A stretch of DNA of 64,000 bases from Deltaproteobacteria bacterium (GTDB lineage Bacteria > Desulfobacterota_D > UBA1144 > Nemesobacterales > Nemesobacteraceae): positions 1 through 64,000 of the forward strand of contig JAJCZR010000065.1 in assembly GCA_029262295.1 (NCBI GenBank). Reading direction: 5' to 3'. Both the position numbers and the translations under genes were made by a program. Below the pieces are notes generated by a model. The model was not told the origin of the DNA, did no database searches, and was given only the letters and a program-made list of their open reading frames with translations. How positions within the stretch are numbered: the stretch's first letter is position 1; each line of letters starts with the position of its first letter. Of this stretch, positions 61,159-64,000 are shown in pieces.

Positions 61159-62520
61159 ATGACAAAACTGGATCCCGAAATATTCAGGGAATACGACATA
61201 AGAGGTATTGCCGGTGAGGTATTAAATGAGCAGGTGGTTGAAACAATTGGAAAAGCCTATGGCACTATGGTTAAAAATAAGAATGTGAAAAAAGTTTCAG
61301 TGGGCCGCGACTGCAGGGAAACTTCTCCAGCATACTCAAAAGCTTTAATTAGAGGGCTTAATTCCACCGGTATTGATGTTTTGGATATTGGCCTTGTTAC
61401 AACACCTTTGGTTTACTTTTCGCTTTTCAATACAGATGTGGATGGTGGAATTATGGTAACTGCAAGCCATAACCCAGGTGAATATAATGGACTTAAACTT
61501 TGCATACGAAAAGACTCACTTTTTGGAGAAGGTATTCAGGAATTAAGAAAAGTTGCTGAAGCTGGAAATTTTGAATCAGGAAATGGAACCGTAGAACAAA
61601 CTAATCTTTTAGAAGATTACTTTAAATATTTAGAAAAAAATGTTGAGATAAAACCAGGCTTAAAAGTAGTTGTGGATGGTGGCAATGGGACAGGTGGATT
61701 AACTGCACCGCAAATCCTTAAAAGGTTTGGATGTGAGGTTATTGAACTTTACACAGAGCTTGACGGTAATTTTCCTAACCACCATCCTGACCCAACTGTT
61801 GAAGAAAACCTCATTGATCTAATAAAAACTGTGAAAGAAAACAACTATGATGTTGGACTTGCATTTGATGGCGATGCCGACCGAATAGGCGTTGTGGATG
61901 AGAACGGAGAGATAATCTGGGGTGACATGCTTGTTTTAATTTATGCGCTTGATGTTTTGGAACAGAATAAAGGTGCAACAATTGTGGGGGATGTTAAATG
62001 CTCGTCAAACCTTTTTAACGGAATCAAAAAAGCGGGTGGCAATCCTATTATGTGGAAAACCGGACATTCCCTAATAAAGAGCAAGATAAAAGAGGAAAAC
62101 GCTGCCCTTGCCGGAGAGATGAGTGGGCATATTTTCTTTAATGATAAGTTTTTTGGCTACGATGATGCTGTTTATGCGGGGCTTCGTCTTTTGGAAATAA
62201 TGTCAAAGACCGGAAAAAAAGTTTCAGAACTTTTATCTGATATACCAAAGACATATTCTACTCCTGAGATAAGGGTTGACTGTCCGGATGATATCAAATT
62301 TAAAGTTACTGAGATTGTGAAAAACAAATTGAGCGTGGGTAATGAAGTAGTTGATATTGATGGGGTAAGAGTTGAATACCCAGATGGATGGGGGCTGCTA
62401 CGTGCATCAAACACGCAGCCTGCTTTAGTGCTAAGATTTGAAGCCGAGTCTGAAAAAAGATTAAATGAGATCAGGAATAAAGTGGAATCAACTTTAGAGG
62501 AAGCGAAAAAAGAGGCGTAA
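61159..62520 (+). CDS. Phosphomannomutase / phosphoglucomutase
   Basis: The 453-aa protein is an alpha-D-phosphohexomutase. The four domain markers are in order: EIFREYDIRGIAGEVLNEQV at the start, the phosphoserine loop MVTASHNPGEYNGLKLC near residue 100, the metal-binding DGDADRIGVVDENG near 235, the sugar-binding GEMSGHIFFND near 320 and the phosphate-binding RASNTQPALVLRFEAES near 415. GEMSGH and the length fit the AlgC/ManB type acting on glucose and mannose phosphates. Products feed polysaccharide and LPS sugars. AAGGAG precedes the ATG by about 8 bases. Confidence 0.93.
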   Translation: MTKLDPEIFREYDIRGIAGEVLNEQVVETIGKAYGTMVKNKNVKKVSVGRDCRETSPAYSKALIRGLNSTGIDVLDIGLVTTPLVYFSLFNTDVDGGIMVTASHNPGEYNGLKLCIRKDSLFGEGIQELRKVAEAGNFESGNGTVEQTNLLEDYFKYLEKNVEIKPGLKVVVDGGNGTGGLTAPQILKRFGCEVIELYTELDGNFPNHHPDPTVEENLIDLIKTVKENNYDVGLAFDGDADRIGVVDENGEIIWGDMLVLIYALDVLEQNKGATIVGDVKCSSNLFNGIKKAGGNPIMWKTGHSLIKSKIKEENAALAGEMSGHIFFNDKFFGYDDAVYAGLRLLEIMSKTGKKVSELLSDIPKTYSTPEIRVDCPDDIKFKVTEIVKNKLSVGNEVVDIDGVRVEYPDGWGLLRASNTQPALVLRFEAESEKRLNEIRNKVESTLEEAKKEA

Positions 62521-62523
62521 GAA

Positions 62524-63453
62524 TCAATCCTTTTCCTTTAAATCTTTAGGAACATAAGGAACCAGACTATAGTAATAAAAAAGATGCAGATACTTGGCTT
62601 CAGAATCACCGCAGCTTGGTAAAACCTTAACAGCATCATTTAGCACAATTGAATTTACACTGTAAACAAGACCTTTTGATTCAACCCTGAATTCAACAGA
62701 AGTATAGACATCTCTATCTTTTTCATATTCCCACTCAATATCATAAATCCCAAGGTCTTTGATTTTCTCCCTTAAAAAATAATCTGAAACCTGTGAAGTC
62801 TGAGAATAGCAAGATCTTCCGCGAAAACAGTCAAGATAAATTTCTTCTTTTAAGTGGGATCCAATAAGAGAATTTACATTTTCAGGGTTAACCCTTCCAT
62901 AATAAATACCTTCGGGAAGTGTTACCAGATTAGCCGAAAATCTGTGAGCACCCACGTGTGTTGAATTCCAAGCTGAAATATTCTTATTATCTTTAATGCT
63001 GTTATAAACCGGTACACCTAGTTTGCCACAGCAAGTGTCATAAGCACCGTGAGTGCAGACTAAAACAATTTTTTCATCTGATTCAGAATCCCTTATTTCC
63101 CCTGTTTCTATAAGGTTTTTTATATCAAGGTTAATAATATCTTCGTAGCTGTTTAGTGAAAACTTATAGAGCTTTGGCTCAAACTCAGTGGATTTTGCAT
63201 AGTAAAAGCCGATATTCTGCAAATCTTTTGTATCTTTTTTAATAAACTGAAGTCTTGAATTAGGAAAAGAATCCAAAAACTTATTTATACATTCCTTTAT
63301 ATCTTCCGAAAGTGAACTACTTAAAAGTGCATCTTTATTCCAGTTGCCATTATATTCGAGCAAAAACCAGTTATCCACTCTCGGAGCAGTGCCGAATAGC
63401 TGCTCACCTGATTCAGCGGATAGCTCGGAACATGATTTTCTTTTCTCAGACAA
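62524..63453 (-). CDS. Sucrase/ferredoxin-like (thioredoxin-like 2Fe-2S) protein
   Basis: The 309-aa protein belongs to the Suc_Fer-like family: an N-terminal CSELSAESGEQLFGTA segment with VDNWFLLEYNGNW, then the core VLVCTHGAYDTCCGKLGVPV near residue 130-150 with Cys ligands, and NSTHVGAHRFSANLVTLPEG followed by IYYGRVNPENV, the conserved His-containing motif. Related yeast and plant proteins (Aim32/Apd1 type) bind a Cys/His-ligated 2Fe-2S cluster. The substrate or partner here is unknown. A further CFRGRSCYSQTSQ follows near residue 215. It converges on the phosphohexomutase gene with three bases between stops. Confidence 0.85.
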   Translation of the reverse strand: MSEKRKSCSELSAESGEQLFGTAPRVDNWFLLEYNGNWNKDALLSSSLSEDIKECINKFLDSFPNSRLQFIKKDTKDLQNIGFYYAKSTEFEPKLYKFSLNSYEDIINLDIKNLIETGEIRDSESDEKIVLVCTHGAYDTCCGKLGVPVYNSIKDNKNISAWNSTHVGAHRFSANLVTLPEGIYYGRVNPENVNSLIGSHLKEEIYLDCFRGRSCYSQTSQVSDYFLREKIKDLGIYDIEWEYEKDRDVYTSVEFRVESKGLVYSVNSIVLNDAVKVLPSCGDSEAKYLHLFYYYSLVPYVPKDLKEKD

Positions 63454-63616
63454 AGTACAACCTCAAATTAAAAAAGATATATGAATATAACCTTGAATAT
63501 ATCATTCTAAAAATCATTAAGTCGGTATTCAATGGGAATTATGATAAAGCAAATCTGTCAACGAATTACTTAACTTTTACAATATCATAAAATTTGGTTT
63601 TCTTTGAAAAAATTTA

Positions 63617-64000
63617 TTAGTTATCAAATTTCAATAATGCCTTGCCATGGGTTTGGTTTGCAATTTCATTTGATAACTCAGTTAATACAGCTTCAGATAC
63701 TTCAATTTGTATAATCACATCATCAGCGTAATTAACTTCTTTAACTTCAACATTCACTGAAGATAAGAGATTCCTTATTGCATTTTCATATTCATAAGAA
63801 AAAGTGATGCTCACGGATATAAGCGGAACATATTCAATAAGCTTAAGCTCATCGAGAGCAAGTTGAAGTGAACTGGAATAAGCTCGCACAAGACCGCCTG
63901 TGCCTAGTTTTGTCCCTCCAAAATAACGTGTGACAACAACAACTATCTCGCCAATTGTCTTATGCTGAAGAATATTGAGCATTGGCATTCCGGCTGTACC
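63617..64000 (-). CDS. YigZ/IMPACT (UPF0029) family protein, truncated by window edge
   Basis: The last 127 or so residues are inside the window; the start lies beyond the right edge. The visible part begins GTAGMPMLNILQ and continues with IGEIVVVVTRYFGGTKLGTG and GLVRAYSSSLQLAL, the signature of UPF0029/IMPACT N-terminal domains. The C-terminal part is a ferredoxin-like domain of the YigZ type. An internal ATG at 63988 is not the true start, because the conserved GTAG precedes it in frame. The family is linked to translation control in eukaryotes; the bacterial role is unclear. Confidence 0.9.
   Translation of the reverse strand, partial: GTAGMPMLNILQHKTIGEIVVVVTRYFGGTKLGTGGLVRAYSSSLQLALDELKLIEYVPLISVSITFSYEYENAIRNLLSSVNVEVKEVNYADDVIIQIEVSEAVLTELSNEIANQTHGKALLKFDN

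Noticed and set aside
1-64000. rRNA, tRNA, CRISPR arrays, prophage structural genes and classical IS transposases
   Set aside because: I looked through the intergenic gaps and gene products and saw none; a covariance-model scan would be needed to exclude small RNA genes.

Overview
The window is an AT-rich (well under 45% GC by eye), densely packed bacterial chromosome segment with both strands used in short co-directional runs. The gene set is that of a Gram-negative-type cell: a six-domain ribosomal protein S1, a lipobox SYLF lipoprotein, a LapA-like protein, GlnD, Lon, a soluble lytic transglycosylase and a Na+-pumping oxaloacetate decarboxylase. No rRNA, tRNA, CRISPR array or phage structural module was seen. 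I cannot name the lineage; an uncultivated low-GC proteobacterial or deltaproteobacterial-like group fits, but this is inference.

Layout. 0-1.0 kb (minus): truncated HNH protein, DCC-family protein, DUF985 cupin. 1.2-12.1 kb (plus): small unknown protein + nitrilase, aroA-cmk-rpsA-sppA, LapA-like protein, lipA + DUF2237, a Phd/VapC module, PPK2, SYLF lipoprotein and a 59-aa ferredoxin-like protein. 12.2-13.2 kb: a VapBC module and a decayed ccdA. 13.2-18 kb: archaeal-type phosphoglycerate mutase, PA0069-type radical SAM protein, lon. 18.2-23.1 kb (plus): ferritin behind a Fur/PerR-like box, then ergothioneine genes egtB-egtD, an ECF42-like sigma factor and an FMN-binding split-barrel protein. 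23.0-29.4 kb is the accessory region: degenerate repeats, MNT antitoxin with truncated HepT, DUF2130 coiled-coil/nuclease-like protein, frameshifted tcmP with its three-Cys partner, gamma-glutamyltransferase, and a GIY-YIG nuclease between perfect 26-bp inverted repeats. 29.4-37.5 kb (minus): nadA-nadC-nadB-glnD-O-methyltransferase, a VapBC/FitAB module, PduO-type adenosyltransferase. 37.6-42.5 kb (plus): orphan NuoE, glycerate 2-kinase, dnaB, an unknown protein, a CPBP protease. 42.5-46.7 kb (minus): oadB-oadA-oadG and a lytic transglycosylase. 46.9-52.2 kb (plus): rpmH-rnpA-yidD-[MshEN/receiver fusion]-yidC-jag. 52.2-64 kb: a repeat cluster, tadA, two paralogous acyl-CoA synthetases, a Na+/Ca2+ exchanger, an HTTM membrane protein, trpE-trpG, phosphomannomutase, a sucrase/ferredoxin-like protein and a truncated YigZ.

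How the genes work together. The clearest functional groups are NAD de novo synthesis (nadA, nadB, nadC), the two committed ergothioneine enzymes, the Na+-linked oxaloacetate decarboxylase, membrane protein insertion (yidD, yidC, jag) and anthranilate synthase. Three toxin-antitoxin modules look intact and two (ccdA, MNT/HepT) are decayed. Several families of short palindromic repeats are scattered between genes; one pair brackets the GIY-YIG gene as a small cassette. The points most worth a second look are that cassette, the T9-tract frameshift in tcmP, the ferritin operator, the receiver fusion inside the yidC cluster and the ECF42-like gene next to egtBD.
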